From: Liolophura sinensis
Lineage: Eukaryota; Mollusca; Polyplacophora; Chitonida; Chitonidae
Assembly: GCF_032854445.1 (NCBI RefSeq)
Contig: NW_027018522.1
Span: 1 to 18,774 of the forward strand
Length of the DNA: 18,774 bases
Reading direction: 5' to 3'
Below the pieces are notes generated by a model, which was not told the origin of the DNA, searched no databases, and saw only the letters and a program-made list of their open reading frames with translations. Shown piece after piece: positions 8,060 through 18,405 of the stretch. Position 1 is the first letter of the stretch. Each line of letters begins with the position of its first letter. Position numbers and translations under genes: made by a program.

Positions 8060-8541
8060 ATTTTTATATAAAAACCACAAGGTACTTGATACAGTCTGCT
8101 GTAAAAAGTACAATTGAACACTGACCCACATCAATAAGGTGCCAAAAGATGCGCAATTGGGTCAGGCATCTCCAGGTGTTGAAAAATTCGAAATTTCCTT
8201 GGTTTCCATGGAGTAAGAGCCGTTGCTGGGCACGTGATTTTGACATAAATGATCATTCAATTGTGGCTACAGCCAAAAGTATTGGTCGGAGAGCAACGCG
8301 GTTTGCACCATTCGATTTCTCGTCACAAAATACGTCGGATTAGCCTCTTACCAGCAGCATTGGAACATTTTTTCCACTTTTGGATTTTTGCCTGGTCCTT
8401 TTGCTAATTGAAATCGGCTACATGTACTATGTACAATCGCGACTGGTCATTACTATATTCAACTTTTGATTATAAGTTATGTGCCCTTCGGTAGCCCAGA
8501 AGATGTCAAATCTTTGGGCCAAGCCCATTTAACTCACCCAG
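8060..8541. repeat. Satellite monomer 16, 5'-truncated (offsets 67-548)
   Basis: The unit lacks the first 66 bases and begins just before the TATA-like box. Alleles are 82C, 183G, CG at 196-197 and 261C, the same as unit 24. With unit 15 matching unit 23, the deletion therefore happened within an HOR copy that otherwise kept its order. Confidence 0.95.
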
Positions 8542-9089
8542 CAAATGTCTTACTTCTAAGTCGAAGATAAACTTAATCTCTTTATCTACATGTAGAAAAA
8601 CCACACCATTTTTATATAAAAACCACAAGGTACTTGATACAGTCTGCTGTAAAAAGTACAATTGAACACTGACCCACATCAATAAGGTGCCAAAAGATGC
8701 GCAATTGGGTCAGGCATCTCCAGCTGTTGAAAAATTGCAAATTTCCTTGGTTTCCATGGAGTAAGAGCCGTTGCTGGGCACGTGATTTTGACATAAATGA
8801 TGATTCAATTGTGGCTACAGCCAAAAGTATTGGTCGGAGAGCAACGCGGTTTGCACCATTCGATTTCTCGTCACAAAATACGTCGGATTAGCCTCTTACC
8901 AGCAGCATTGGAACATTTTTTCCACTTTTGGATTTTTGCCTGGTCCTTTTGCTAATTGAAATCGGCTACATGTACTATGTACAATCGCGACTGGTCATTA
9001 CTATATTCAACTTTTGATTATAAGTTATGTGCCCTTCGGTAGCCCAGAAGATGTCAAATCTTTGGGCCAAGCCCATTTAACTCACCCAG
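8542..9089. repeat. Satellite monomer 17
   Basis: Full-length ordinary unit with 183C and majority alleles elsewhere. It is nearly identical to unit 3. Confidence 0.97.
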
Positions 9090-9637
9090 CAAATGTCTTA
9101 CTTCTAAGTCGAAGATAAACTCAATGTCTTTATCTACATGTAGAAAAACCACACCATTTTTATATAAAAAACACAAGGTACTTGATACAGTCTGCTGTAA
9201 AAAGTACAATTGAACACTGACCCACATCAATAAGGTGCCAAAAGATGCGCAATTGGGTCAGGCATCTCCAGGTGTTGAAAAATTGGAAATTTCCTTGGTT
9301 TCCATGGAGTAAGAGCCGTTGCTGGGCACGTGATTTTGACATAAATGATGATTCAATTGTGGCTACAGCCAAAAGTATTGGTCGGAGAGCAACGCGGTTT
9401 GCACCATTCGATTTCTCGTCACAAAATACGTCAGATTAGCCTCTTACCAGCAGCATTGGAACATTTTTTCCACTTTTGGATTTTTGCCTGGTCCTTTTGC
9501 TAATTGAAATCGGCTACATGTACTATGTACAATCGCGACTGGTCATTACTATATTCAACTTTTGATTATAAGTTATGTGCCCTTCGGTAGCCCAGAAGAT
9601 GTCAAATCTTTGGGCCAAGCCCATTTAACTCACCCAG
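9090..9637. repeat. Satellite monomer 18 (196-197 GG type)
   Basis: Full-length unit with 33C/37G, 82A, 183G and GG at 196-197. It also has ACGTCAGATT where others read ACGTCGGATT, an allele shared only with unit 29. Confidence 0.97.
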
Positions 9638-10185
9638 CAAATGTCTTACTTCTAAGTCGAAGATAAACTTAATCTCTTTATCTACATGTAGAAAAACCAC
9701 ACCATTTTTATATAAAAACCACAAGGTACTTGATACAGTCTGCTGTAAAAAATACAATTGAACACTGACCCACATCAATAAGGTGCCAAAAGATGCGCAG
9801 TTGGGTCAGGCATCTCCAGGTGTTGAAAAATTGTAAATTTCCTTGGTTTCCATGGAGTAAGAGCCGTTGCTGGGCACGTGATTTTGACATAAATGATGAT
9901 TCAATTGTGGCTACAGCCAAAAGTATTGGTCGGAGAGCAACGCGGTTTGCACCATTCGATTTCTCGTCACAAAATACGTCGGATTAGCCTCTTACCAGCA
10001 GCATTGGAACATTTTTTCCACTTTTGGATTTTTGCCTGGTCCTTTTGCTAATTGAAATCGGCTACATGTACTATGTACAATCGCGACTGGTCATTACTAT
10101 ATTCAACTTTTGATCATAAGTTATGTGCCCTTCGGTAGCCCAGAAGATGTCAAATCTTTGGGCCAAGCCCATTTAACTCACCCAG
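9638..10185. repeat. Satellite monomer 19 (478C)
   Basis: Full-length unit with 183G, TGT at 195-197 and 478C (GATCATAAG). Private changes are G to A in AAAATACAATTG and A to G in CGCAGTTGG. Like units 26 and 31, the other 478C units, it is followed by a 183C/261C unit. Confidence 0.97.
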
Positions 10186-10733
10186 CAAATGTCTTACTTC
10201 TAAGTCGAAGATAAACTTAATCTCTTTATCTACATGTAGAAAAACCACACCATTTTTATATAAAAACCACAAGGTACTTGATACAGTCTGCTGTAAAAAG
10301 TACAATTGAACACTGACCCACATCAATAAGGTGCCAAAAGATGCGCAATTGGGTCAGGCATCTCCAGCTGTTGAAAAATTGCAAATTTCCTTGGTTTCCA
10401 TGGAGTAAGAGCCGTTGCTGGGCACGTGATTTTGACATAAATGATCATTCAATTGTGGCTACACCCAAAAGTATTGGTCGGAGAGCAACGCGGTTTGCAC
10501 CATTCGATTTCTCGTCACAAAATACGTCGGATTAGCCTCTTACCAGCAGCATTGGAGCATTTTTTCCACTTTTGGATTTTTGCCTGGTCCTTTTGCTAAT
10601 TGAAATCGGCTACATGTACTATGTACCATCGCGACTGGTCATTACTATATTCAACTTTTGATTATAAGTTATGTGCCCTTCGGTAGCCCAGAAGACGTCA
10701 AATCTTTGGGCCAAGCCCATTTAACTCACCCAG
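10186..10733. repeat. Satellite monomer 20 (HOR start type)
   Basis: Full-length unit with 82C, 183C, 261C, 372G, 442C and 511C. A private G to C gives ACACCC instead of ACAGCC. It opens HOR block III. Confidence 0.97.
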
Positions 10734-11281
10734 CAAATGTCTTACTTCTAAGTCGAAGATAAACTTAATCTCTTTATCTACATGTAGAAAAACCACACCA
10801 TTTTTATATAAAAAACACAAGGTACTTGATACAGTCTGCTGTAAAAAGTACAACTGAACACTGACCCACATCAATAAGGTGCCAAAAGATGCGCAATTGG
10901 GTCAGGCATCTCCAGGTGTTGAAAAATTGCAAATTTCCTTGGTTTCCATGGAGTAAGAGCCGTTGCTGGGCACGTGATTTTGACATAATTGATGATTCAA
11001 TTGTGGCTACAGCCAAAAGTATTGCTCGGAGAGCAACGCTGTTTGCACCATTCGATTTCTCGTCACAAAATACGTCGGATTAGCCTCTTACCAGCAGCAT
11101 TGGAACATTTTTTCCACTTTTGGATATTTGTCTGGTCCTTTTGCTAATTGAAATCGGCTACATGTACTATGTACAATCGCGACTGGTCATTACTATATTC
11201 ATCTTTTGATTATAAGTTATGTGCCCTTCGGTAGCCCAGAAGATGTCAAATCTTTGGGCCAAGCCCATTTAACTCACCCAG
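10734..11281. repeat. Satellite monomer 21 (256T/292C type)
   Basis: Full-length unit with 82A, 183G, 256T, 292C, 307T, 393A, 398T and 469T. By eye it differs from unit 33, twelve units away, only by a T to C in CAACTGAACA. Confidence 0.97.
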
Positions 11282-11829
11282 CAAATGTCTTACTTCTAAG
11301 TCGAAGATAAACTTAATCTCTTTATCTACATGTAGAAAAACCACACCATTTTTATATAATAACCACAAGGTAGTTGATACAGTCTGCTGTAAAAAGTACA
11401 ATTGAACACTGACCCACATCAATAAGGTGCCAAAAGATGCGCAATTGGGTCAGGCATCTCCAGGTGTTGAAAAATTGCAAATTTCCTTGGTTTCCATGGA
11501 GTAAGAGCCGTTGCTGGGCACGTGATTTTGACATAATTGATGATTCAATTGTGGCTACAGCCAAAAGTATTGGTCGGAGAGCAACGCGGTTTGCACCATT
11601 CGATTTCTCGTCACAAAATACGTCGGATTAGCCTCTTACCAGCAGCATTGGAACATTTTTTCCACTTTTGGATATTTGCCTGGTCCTTTTGCTAATTGAA
11701 ATCGGCTACATGTACTATGTACAATCGCGACTGGTCATTACTATATTCATCTTTTGATTATAAGTTATGTGCCCTTCGGTAGCCCAGAAGATGTCAAATC
11801 TTTGGGCCAAGCCCATTTAACTCACCCAG
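11282..11829. repeat. Satellite monomer 22 (256T/292G type)
   Basis: Full-length unit with 82C, 183G, 256T, 292G, 393A and 469T. Two private changes alter the TATA-like region (TATATAATAA instead of TATATAAAAA) and the following GGTACTTG (to GGTAGTTG). Confidence 0.97.
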
Positions 11830-12377
11830 CAAATGTCTTACTTCTAAGTCGAAGATAAACTTAATCTCTTTATCTACATGTAGAAAAACCACACCATTTT
11901 TATATAAAAACCACAAGGTACTTGATACAGTCTGCTGTAAAAAGTACAATTGAACACTGACCCACATCAATAAGGTGCCAAAAGATGCGCAATTGGGTCA
12001 GGCACCTCCAGGTGTTGAAAAATTGCAAATTTCCTTGGTTTCCATGGAGTAAGAGCCGTTGCTGGGCACGTGATTTTGACATAAATGATGATTCAATTGT
12101 GGCTACAGCCAAAAGTATTGGTCGGAGAGCAACGCGGTTTGCACCATTCGATTTCTCGTCACAAAATACGTCGGATTAGCCCCTTACCAGCACGATTGGA
12201 GCATTTTTTTTACTTTTGGATTTTTGCCTGGTCCTTTTGCTAATTGAAATCGGCTACATGTACTATGTACCATCGCGACTGGTCATTACTATATTCAACT
12301 TTTGATTATAAGTTATGTGCCCTTCGGTAGCCCAGAAGATGTCAAATCTTTGGGCCAAGCCCATTTAACTCACCCAG
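11830..12377. repeat. Satellite monomer 23 (364-365 CG type)
   Basis: Full-length unit with 183G, CACCTCC at offset 176, 364-365 CG, 372G, 381-382 TT and 442C, plus a private C in CCCCTTACC. It shares offset 176 C with unit 15 but differs from it at 183, so that base has been exchanged or mutated independently. Confidence 0.97.
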
Positions 12378-12925
12378 CAAATGTCTTACTTCTAAGTCGA
12401 AGATAAACTTAATCTCTTTATCTACATGTAGAAAAACCACACCATTTTTATATAAAAACCACAAGGTACTTGATACAGTCTGCTGTAAAAAGTACAATTG
12501 AACACTGACCCACATCAATAAGGTGCCAAAAGATGCGCAATTGGGTCAGGCATCTCCAGGTGTTGAAAAATTCGAAATTTCCTTGGTTTCCATGGAGTAA
12601 GAGCCGTTGCTGGGCACGTGATTTTGACATAAATGATCATTCAATTGTGGCTACAGCCAAAAGTATTGGTCGGAGAGCAACGCGGTTTGCACCATTCGAT
12701 TTCTCGTCACAAAATACGTCGGATTAGCCTCTTACCAGCAGCATTGGAACATTTTTTCCACTTTTGGATTTTTGCCTGGTCCTTTTGCTAATTGAAATCG
12801 GCTACATGTACTATGTACAATCGCGACTGGTCATTACTATATTCAACTTTTGATTATAAGTTATGTGCACTTCGGTAGCCCAGAAGACGTCAAATCTTTG
12901 GGCCAAGCCCATTTAACTCACCCAG
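12378..12925. repeat. Satellite monomer 24 (196-197 CG type)
   Basis: Full-length unit with 183G, CG at 196-197 and 261C, like unit 16. It carries 511C without the usual 442C and a private GTGCACTTCGG, so the right end may come from an HOR-start unit. Confidence 0.97.
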
Positions 12926-13473
12926 CAAATGTCTTACTTCTAAGTCGAAGATAAACTTAATCTCTTTATCTACATGTAGAAAAACCACACCATTTTTATA
13001 TAAAAACCACAAGGTACTTGATACAGTCTGCTGTAAAAAGTACAATTGAACACTGACCCACATCAATAAGGTGCCAAAAGATGCGCAATTGGGTCAGGCA
13101 TCTCCAGCTGTTGAAAAATTGGAAATTTCCTTGGTTTCCATGGAGTAAGAGCCGTTGCTGGGCACGTGATTTTGACATAAATGATGATTCAATTGTGGCT
13201 ACAGCCAAAAGTATTGGTCGGAGAGCAACGCAGTTTGCACCATTCGATTTCTCGTCACAAAATACGTCGGATTAGCCTCTTACCAGCAGCATTGGAACAT
13301 TTTTTCCACTTTTGGATTTTTGCCTGGTCCTTTTGCTAATTGAAATCGGCTACATGTACTATGTACAATCGCGACTGGTCATTACTATATTCAACTTTTG
13401 ATTATAAGTTATGTGCCCTTCGGTAGCCCAGAAGATGTCAAATCTTTGGGCCAAGCCCATTTAACTCACCCAG
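12926..13473. repeat. Satellite monomer 25 (GG plus 183C)
   Basis: Full-length unit with 183C and GG at 196-197. In blocks I and II these marks are on two consecutive units (10/11 and 17/18), so this unit may be the product of a crossover that removed one monomer. It has a private G to A in ACGCAGTTT. Confidence 0.97.
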
Positions 13474-14021
13474 CAAATGTCTTACTTCTAAGTCGAAGAT
13501 AAACTCAATGTCTTTATCTACATGTAGAAAAACCACACCATTTTTATATAAAAAACACAAGGTACTTGATACAGTCTGCTGTAAAAAGTACAATTGAACA
13601 CTGACCCACATCAATAAGGTGCCAAAAGATGCGCAATTGGGTCAGGCATCTCCAGCTGTTGAAAAATTGCAAATTTCCTTGGTTTCCATGGAGTAAGAGC
13701 CGTTGCTGGGCACGTGATTTTGACATAAATGATGATTCAATTGTGGCTACAGCCAAAAGTATTGGTCGGAGAGCAACGCGGTTTGCACCATTCGATTTCT
13801 CGTCACAAAATACGTCGGATTAGCCTCTTACCAGCAGCATTGGAACATTTTTTCCACTTTTGGATTTTTGCCTGGTCCTTTTGCTAATTGAAATCGGCTA
13901 CATGTACTATGTACAATCGCGACTGGTCATTACTATATTCAACTTTTGATCATAAGTTATGTGCCCTTCGGTAGCCCAGAAGATGTCAAATCTTTGGGCC
14001 AAGCCCATTTAACTCACCCAG
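13474..14021. repeat. Satellite monomer 26 (478C)
   Basis: Full-length unit with 33C/37G, 82A, 183C and 478C. It appears identical by eye to unit 31, five units later. Confidence 0.97.
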
Positions 14022-14569
14022 CAAATGTCTTACTTCTAAGTCGAAGATAAACTTAATCTCTTTATCTACATGTAGAAAAACCACACCATTTTTATATAAA
14101 AACCACAAGGTACTTGATACAGTCTGCTGTAAAAAGTACAATTGAACACTGACCCACATCAATAAGGTGCCAAAAGATGCGCAATTGGGTCAGGCATCTC
14201 CAGCTGTTGAAAAATTGCAAATTTCCTTGGTTTCCATGGAGTAAGAGCCGTTGCTGGGCACGTGATTTTGACATAAATGATCATTCAATTGTGGCTACAG
14301 CCAAAAGTATTGGTCGGAGAGCAACGCGGTTTGCACCATTCGATTTCTCGTCACAAAATACGTCGGATTAGCCTCTTACCAGCAGCATTGGAACATTTTT
14401 TCCACTTTTGGATATTTGCCTGGTCCTTTTGCTAATTGAAATCGGCTACATGTACTATGTACAATCGCGACTGGTCATTACTATATTCAACTTTTGATTA
14501 TAAGTTATGTGCCCTTCGGTAGCCCAGAAGATGTCAAATCTTTGGGCCAAGCCCATTTAACTCACCCAG
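14022..14569. repeat. Satellite monomer 27 (chimeric)
   Basis: Full-length unit with 82C, 183C, 261C, 393A and 469A. The 393A allele is otherwise confined to unit 1 and the 256T class, always with 469T. Here it is joined to 469A, so the exchange lies between offsets 393 and 469. Confidence 0.97.
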
Positions 14570-15117
14570 CAAATGTCTTACTTCTAAGTCGAAGATAAAC
14601 TCAATGTCTTTATCTACATGTAGAAAAACCACACCATTTTTATATAAAAAACACAAGGTACTTGATACAGTCTGCTGTAAAAAGTACAATTGAACACTGA
14701 CCCACATCAATAAGGTGCCAAAAGATGCGCAATTGGGTCAGGCATCTCCAGCTGTTGAAAAATTGCAAATTTCCTTGGTTTCCATGGAGTAAGAGCCGTT
14801 GCTGGGCACGTGATTTTGACATAAATGATGATTCAATTGTGGCTACAGCCAAAAGTATTGGTCGGAGAGCAACGCGGTTTGCACCATTCGATTTCTCGTC
14901 ACAAACTACGTCGGATTAGCCTCTTACCAGCAGCATTGGAACATTTTTTCCACTTTTGGATTTTTGCCTGGTCCTTTTGCTAATTGAAATCGGCTACATG
15001 TACTATGTACAATCGCGACTGGTCATTACTATATTCAACTTTTGATTATAAGTTATGTGCCCTTCGGTAGCCCAGAAGATGTCAAATCTTTGGGCCAAGC
15101 CCATTTAACTCACCCAG
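14570..15117. repeat. Satellite monomer 28
   Basis: Full-length unit with 33C/37G, 82A and 183C, and majority alleles to the right. One private change gives CAAACTACG instead of CAAAATACG. Confidence 0.97.
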
Positions 15118-15665
15118 CAAATGTCTTACTTCTAAGTCGAAGATAAACTCAATGTCTTTATCTACATGTAGAAAAACCACACCATTTTTATATAAAAAAC
15201 ACAAGGTACTTGATACAGTCTGCTGTAAAAAGTACAATTGAACACTGACCCACATCAATAAGGTGCCAAAAGATGCGCAATTGGGTCAGGCATCTCCAGG
15301 TGTTGAAAAATTGCAAATTTCCTTGGTTTCCATGGAGTAAGAGCCGTTGCTGGGCACGTGATTTTGACATAAATGATGATTCAATTGTGGCTACAGCCAA
15401 AAGTATTGGTCGGAGAGCAACGCGGTTTGCACCATTCGATTTCTCGTCACAAAATACGTCAGATTAGCCTCTTACCAGCAGCATTGGAACATTTTTTCCA
15501 CTTTTGGATTTTTGCCTGGTCCTTTTGCTAATTGAAATCGGCTACATGTACTATGTACAATCGCGACTGGTCATTACTATATTCAACTTTTGATTATCAG
15601 TTATGTGCCCTTCGGTAGCCCAGAAGATGTCAAATCTTTGGGCCAAGCCCATTTAACTCACCCAG
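15118..15665. repeat. Satellite monomer 29
   Basis: Full-length unit with 33C/37G, 82A, 183G and the CAGATT allele at offset 344 that it shares with unit 18. A private A to C gives GATTATCAG. Confidence 0.97.
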
Positions 15666-16213
15666 CAAATGTCTTACTTCTAAGTCGAAGATAAACTTAA
15701 TCTCTTTATCTACATGTAGAAAAACCACACCATTTTTATATAAAAACCACAAGGTACTTGATACAGTCTGCTGTAAAAAGTACAATTGAACACTGACCCA
15801 CATCAATAAGGTGCCAAAAGATGCGCAATTGGGTCAGGCATCTCCAGGTGTTGAAAAATTGTAAATTTCCTTGGTTTCCATGGAGTAAGAGCCGTTGCTG
15901 GGCACGTGATTTTGACATAAATGATCATTCAATTGTGGCTACAGCCAAAAGTATTGGTCGGAGAGCAACGCGGTTTGCACCATTCGATTTCTCGTCACAA
16001 AATACGTCGGATTAGCCTCTTACCAGCAGCATTGGAACATTTTTTCCACTTTTGGATTTTTGCCTGGTCCTTTTGCTAATTGAAATCGGCTACATGTACT
16101 ATGTACAATCGCGACTGGTCATTACTATATTCAACTTTTGATTATAAGTTATGTGCCCTTCGGTAGCCCAGAAGATGTCAAATCTTTGGGCCAAGCCCAT
16201 TTAACTCACCCAG
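15666..16213. repeat. Satellite monomer 30
   Basis: Full-length unit with 82C, 183G, TGT at 195-197 and 261C. It resembles unit 19 on the left (183G with TGT) and unit 16 at 261C. Confidence 0.97.
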
Positions 16214-16761
16214 CAAATGTCTTACTTCTAAGTCGAAGATAAACTCAATGTCTTTATCTACATGTAGAAAAACCACACCATTTTTATATAAAAAACACAA
16301 GGTACTTGATACAGTCTGCTGTAAAAAGTACAATTGAACACTGACCCACATCAATAAGGTGCCAAAAGATGCGCAATTGGGTCAGGCATCTCCAGCTGTT
16401 GAAAAATTGCAAATTTCCTTGGTTTCCATGGAGTAAGAGCCGTTGCTGGGCACGTGATTTTGACATAAATGATGATTCAATTGTGGCTACAGCCAAAAGT
16501 ATTGGTCGGAGAGCAACGCGGTTTGCACCATTCGATTTCTCGTCACAAAATACGTCGGATTAGCCTCTTACCAGCAGCATTGGAACATTTTTTCCACTTT
16601 TGGATTTTTGCCTGGTCCTTTTGCTAATTGAAATCGGCTACATGTACTATGTACAATCGCGACTGGTCATTACTATATTCAACTTTTGATCATAAGTTAT
16701 GTGCCCTTCGGTAGCCCAGAAGATGTCAAATCTTTGGGCCAAGCCCATTTAACTCACCCAG
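16214..16761. repeat. Satellite monomer 31 (478C)
   Basis: Full-length unit with 33C/37G, 82A, 183C and 478C. By eye it is the same sequence as unit 26. Confidence 0.97.
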
Positions 16762-17309
16762 CAAATGTCTTACTTCTAAGTCGAAGATAAACTTAATCTC
16801 TTTATCTACATGTAGAAAAACCACACCATTTTTATATAAAAAACACAAGGTACTTGATACAGTCTGCTGTAAAAAGTACAATTGAACACTGACCCACATC
16901 AATAAGGTGCCAAAAGATGCGCAATTGGGTCAGGCATCTCCAGCTGTTGAAAAATTGCAAATTTCCTTGGTTTCCATGGAGTAAGAGCCGTTGCTGGGCA
17001 CGTGATTTTGACATAAATGATCATTCAATTGTGGCTACAGCCAAAAGTATTGGTCGGAGAGCAACGCGGTTTGCACCATTCGATTTCTCGTCACAAAATA
17101 CGTCGGATTAGCCTCTTACCAGCAGCATTGGAACATTTTTTCCACTTTTGGATTTTTGCCTGGTCCTTTTGCTAATTGAAATCGGCTACATGTACTATGT
17201 ACCATCGCGACTGGTCATTACTATATTCAACTTTTGATTATAAGTTATGTGCCATTCTGTAGCCCAGAAGACGTCAAATCTTTGGGCCAAGCCCATTTAA
17301 CTCACCCAG
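16762..17309. repeat. Satellite monomer 32 (HOR start type)
   Basis: Full-length unit with 82A, 183C, 261C, 442C and 511C. It reads GCCATTCTGTAGCC near offset 490, sharing the CTGTAG variant with unit 12 and adding a private A. Unlike units 12 and 20 it keeps 372A. Confidence 0.97.
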
Positions 17310-17857
17310 CAAATGTCTTACTTCTAAGTCGAAGATAAACTTAATCTCTTTATCTACATGTAGAAAAACCACACCATTTTTATATAAAAAACACAAGGTA
17401 CTTGATACAGTCTGCTGTAAAAAGTACAATTGAACACTGACCCACATCAATAAGGTGCCAAAAGATGCGCAATTGGGTCAGGCATCTCCAGGTGTTGAAA
17501 AATTGCAAATTTCCTTGGTTTCCATGGAGTAAGAGCCGTTGCTGGGCACGTGATTTTGACATAATTGATGATTCAATTGTGGCTACAGCCAAAAGTATTG
17601 CTCGGAGAGCAACGCTGTTTGCACCATTCGATTTCTCGTCACAAAATACGTCGGATTAGCCTCTTACCAGCAGCATTGGAACATTTTTTCCACTTTTGGA
17701 TATTTGTCTGGTCCTTTTGCTAATTGAAATCGGCTACATGTACTATGTACAATCGCGACTGGTCATTACTATATTCATCTTTTGATTATAAGTTATGTGC
17801 CCTTCGGTAGCCCAGAAGATGTCAAATCTTTGGGCCAAGCCCATTTAACTCACCCAG
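17310..17857. repeat. Satellite monomer 33 (256T/292C type)
   Basis: Full-length unit with 82A, 183G, 256T, 292C, 307T, 393A, 398T and 469T. It is near-identical to unit 21. Confidence 0.97.
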
Positions 17858-18405
17858 CAAATGTCTTACTTCTAAGTCGAAGATAAACTTAATCTCTTTA
17901 TCTACATGTAGAAAAACCACACCATTTTTATATAAAAACCACAAGGTACTTGATACAGTCTGCTGTAAAAAGTACAATTGAACACTGACCCACATCAATA
18001 AGGTGCCAAAAGATGCGCAATTGGGTCAGGCATCTCCAGGTGTTGAAAAATTGCAAATTTCCTTGGTTTCCATGGAGTAAGAGCCGTTGCTGGGCACGTG
18101 ATTTTGACATAATTGATGATTCAATTGTGGCTACAGCCAAAAGTATTGGTCGGAGAGCAACGCGGTTTGCACCATTCGATTTCTCGTCACAAAATACGTC
18201 GGATTAGCCTCTTACCAGCAGCATTGGAACATTTTTTCCACTTTTGGATATTTGTCTGGTCCTTTTGCTAATTGAAATCGGCTACATGTACTATGTACAA
18301 TCGCGACTGGTCATTACTATATTCATCTTTTGATTATAAGTTATGTGCCCTTCGGTAGCCCAGAAGATGTCAAATCTTTGGGCCAAGCCCATTTAACTCA
18401 CCCAG
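17858..18405. repeat. Satellite monomer 34 (256T/292G type)
   Basis: Full-length unit with 82C, 183G, 256T, 292G, 393A, 398T and 469T. It has the 398T of the preceding class (21, 33), unlike units 14 and 22. Confidence 0.97.

Larger units (their letters stand above)
6029..10185. repeat. Higher-order repeat block II (units 12-19, 8-mer with internal deletion)
   Basis: This block repeats the series of block I: 442C/511C (12), 256T/292C (13), 256T/292G (14), 364-365 CG (15), 196-197 CG (16), 183C (17) and GG at 196-197 (18), plus one extra unit (19) carrying 478C. Its length is 4,157 bp, which is eight monomers minus 227 bp lost in units 15/16. Confidence 0.7.
10186..14021. repeat. Higher-order repeat block III (units 20-26, 7-mer)
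   Basis: The series restarts at unit 20 (442C/511C), followed by 256T/292C (21), 256T/292G (22), 364-365 CG (23), 196-197 CG (24), 183C with GG at 196-197 (25) and a 478C unit (26). Unit 25 combines the 183C and GG marks that sit on separate units (17 and 18) in block II, so this block may be block II with one unit lost by a crossover within the 17/18 pair. Confidence 0.6.
14022..16761. repeat. Irregular block (units 27-31, 5-mer) without the 256T pair
   Basis: Five monomers lack the 256T, 364-365 CG and 196-197 CG types. Unit 26 and unit 31 look identical by eye (33C/37G, 82A, 183C, 478C), and both are followed by a unit with 183C and 261C (27 and 32). That is the signature of a local five-unit duplication or of an incomplete HOR copy between blocks III and IV. 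The boundary assignment is my inference. Confidence 0.5.

Noticed and set aside
8028-8070. Insertion of a mobile element at the broken junction
   Set aside because: The inserted piece is only 11 bp, has no terminal repeats or target-site duplication, and sits at a net deletion.
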